Source: Mycolicibacterium arenosum (GTDB lineage Bacteria; Actinomycetota; Actinomycetes; Mycobacteriales; Mycobacteriaceae). Taken from it: DNA of 64,000 bases. Shown here in pieces: positions 63,974 through 64,000 of this stretch (within the stretch, counting starts at the first letter, position 1; every line of letters begins with the position of its first letter). The notes beneath the pieces are model-generated. The model did not search any database. It saw only the letters and a list, made by a program, of their open reading frames with translations, and was not told where the DNA came from. Where the stretch lies: contig NZ_JANDBD010000001.1 of assembly GCF_024320865.1 (NCBI RefSeq), positions 124,001-188,000 of the forward strand, in the 5' to 3' direction. The translations under genes were made by a program, and so were the position numbers.

Positions 63974-64000
63974 CTAGCGCTCGCGACGCAGCAGCCAGAT
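63974..64000 (-). CDS. C-terminal end of a gene continuing beyond the window
   Basis: Eight minus-strand codons from the right edge (IWLLRRER) lead to a TAG at 63974-63976. The basic ending fits a protein C-terminus, but too little is present to identify it. Confidence 0.35.
   Translation of the reverse strand: MWLLRRER

Overview
The window is high-GC chromosomal DNA from a mycobacterium, most likely a fast-growing Mycolicibacterium. The evidence is gene content and order. From left to right it follows the M. tuberculosis region Rv1076 to about Rv1120c: lipU, cbs, pra, metB, greA, Rv1081c, mca, Rv1083, Rv1084, Rv1085c, Rv1086, coaA, glyA, desA2, phoH2, Rv1096, fum, glpX, Rv1100, Rv1101c, the Rv1106c steroid dehydrogenase, xseB/xseA, Rv1109c, ispH, Rv1111c, ychF, a toxin-antitoxin patch and a class III cyclase. 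Mycothiol chemistry (mca) and a KstR-type operator also point to Mycobacteriaceae. These homologies come from remembered families and synteny; no search was run.

Layout. 1-10 kb: the end of a lipase, sulfur amino-acid genes (cbs, metB), a six-gene cluster of small membrane proteins (four with Pro/Gly/Tyr-rich N-termini), a glutaryl-CoA-dehydrogenase-like enzyme, a GPP34 protein and greA. 10-18 kb: mca and partners, a KSI-like protein, a hemolysin-III protein, a short-chain Z-prenyl synthase and three tandem four-helix membrane paralogues. 18-23 kb: a 1381-residue kinase/receiver/phosphatase/anti-sigma fusion coupled to a STAS protein. 23-35 kb: a conserved core (coaA, DUF885, glyA, desA2, phoAT-phoH2, deacetylase, antiporter, fum, glpX). 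35-45 kb: accessory oxidoreductases and a sulfatase operon carrying its own formylglycine-generating enzyme. 45-51 kb: 3-beta-HSD, xseAB, ispH, ychF. 51-64 kb: a patchwork of relBE, vapBC, a broken methyltransferase gene, TetR/P450, a DUF2993 protein, GAF-ANTAR, CsbD, an adenylate cyclase and a limonene-epoxide-hydrolase-like enzyme.

How the parts work together. Cbs and MetB are the two arms of transsulfuration/methionine synthesis. GlpX and Fum serve gluconeogenesis and the TCA cycle. The large phosphatase/RsbW fusion plus STAS protein looks like a complete partner-switching module for an alternative sigma factor. The CsbD gene further right has a SigF-like promoter. The sulfatase and its maturase are co-transcribed. 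Many start codons sit 6-8 nt after a TANNNT-like hexamer, the expected layout for leaderless mRNAs.

The most notable observations are: (i) duplicated ychF-tail sequence bracketing a relBE plus SDR insertion; (ii) a long, Chlamydia-type SHMT at the glyA position; (iii) a 44-codon phoAT reading frame overlapping phoH2; (iv) the kinase-phosphatase-antisigma fusion; (v) a KSI-like protein whose oxyanion-hole Asp is replaced by Ser. No tRNA, rRNA, CRISPR array or insertion sequence was seen.
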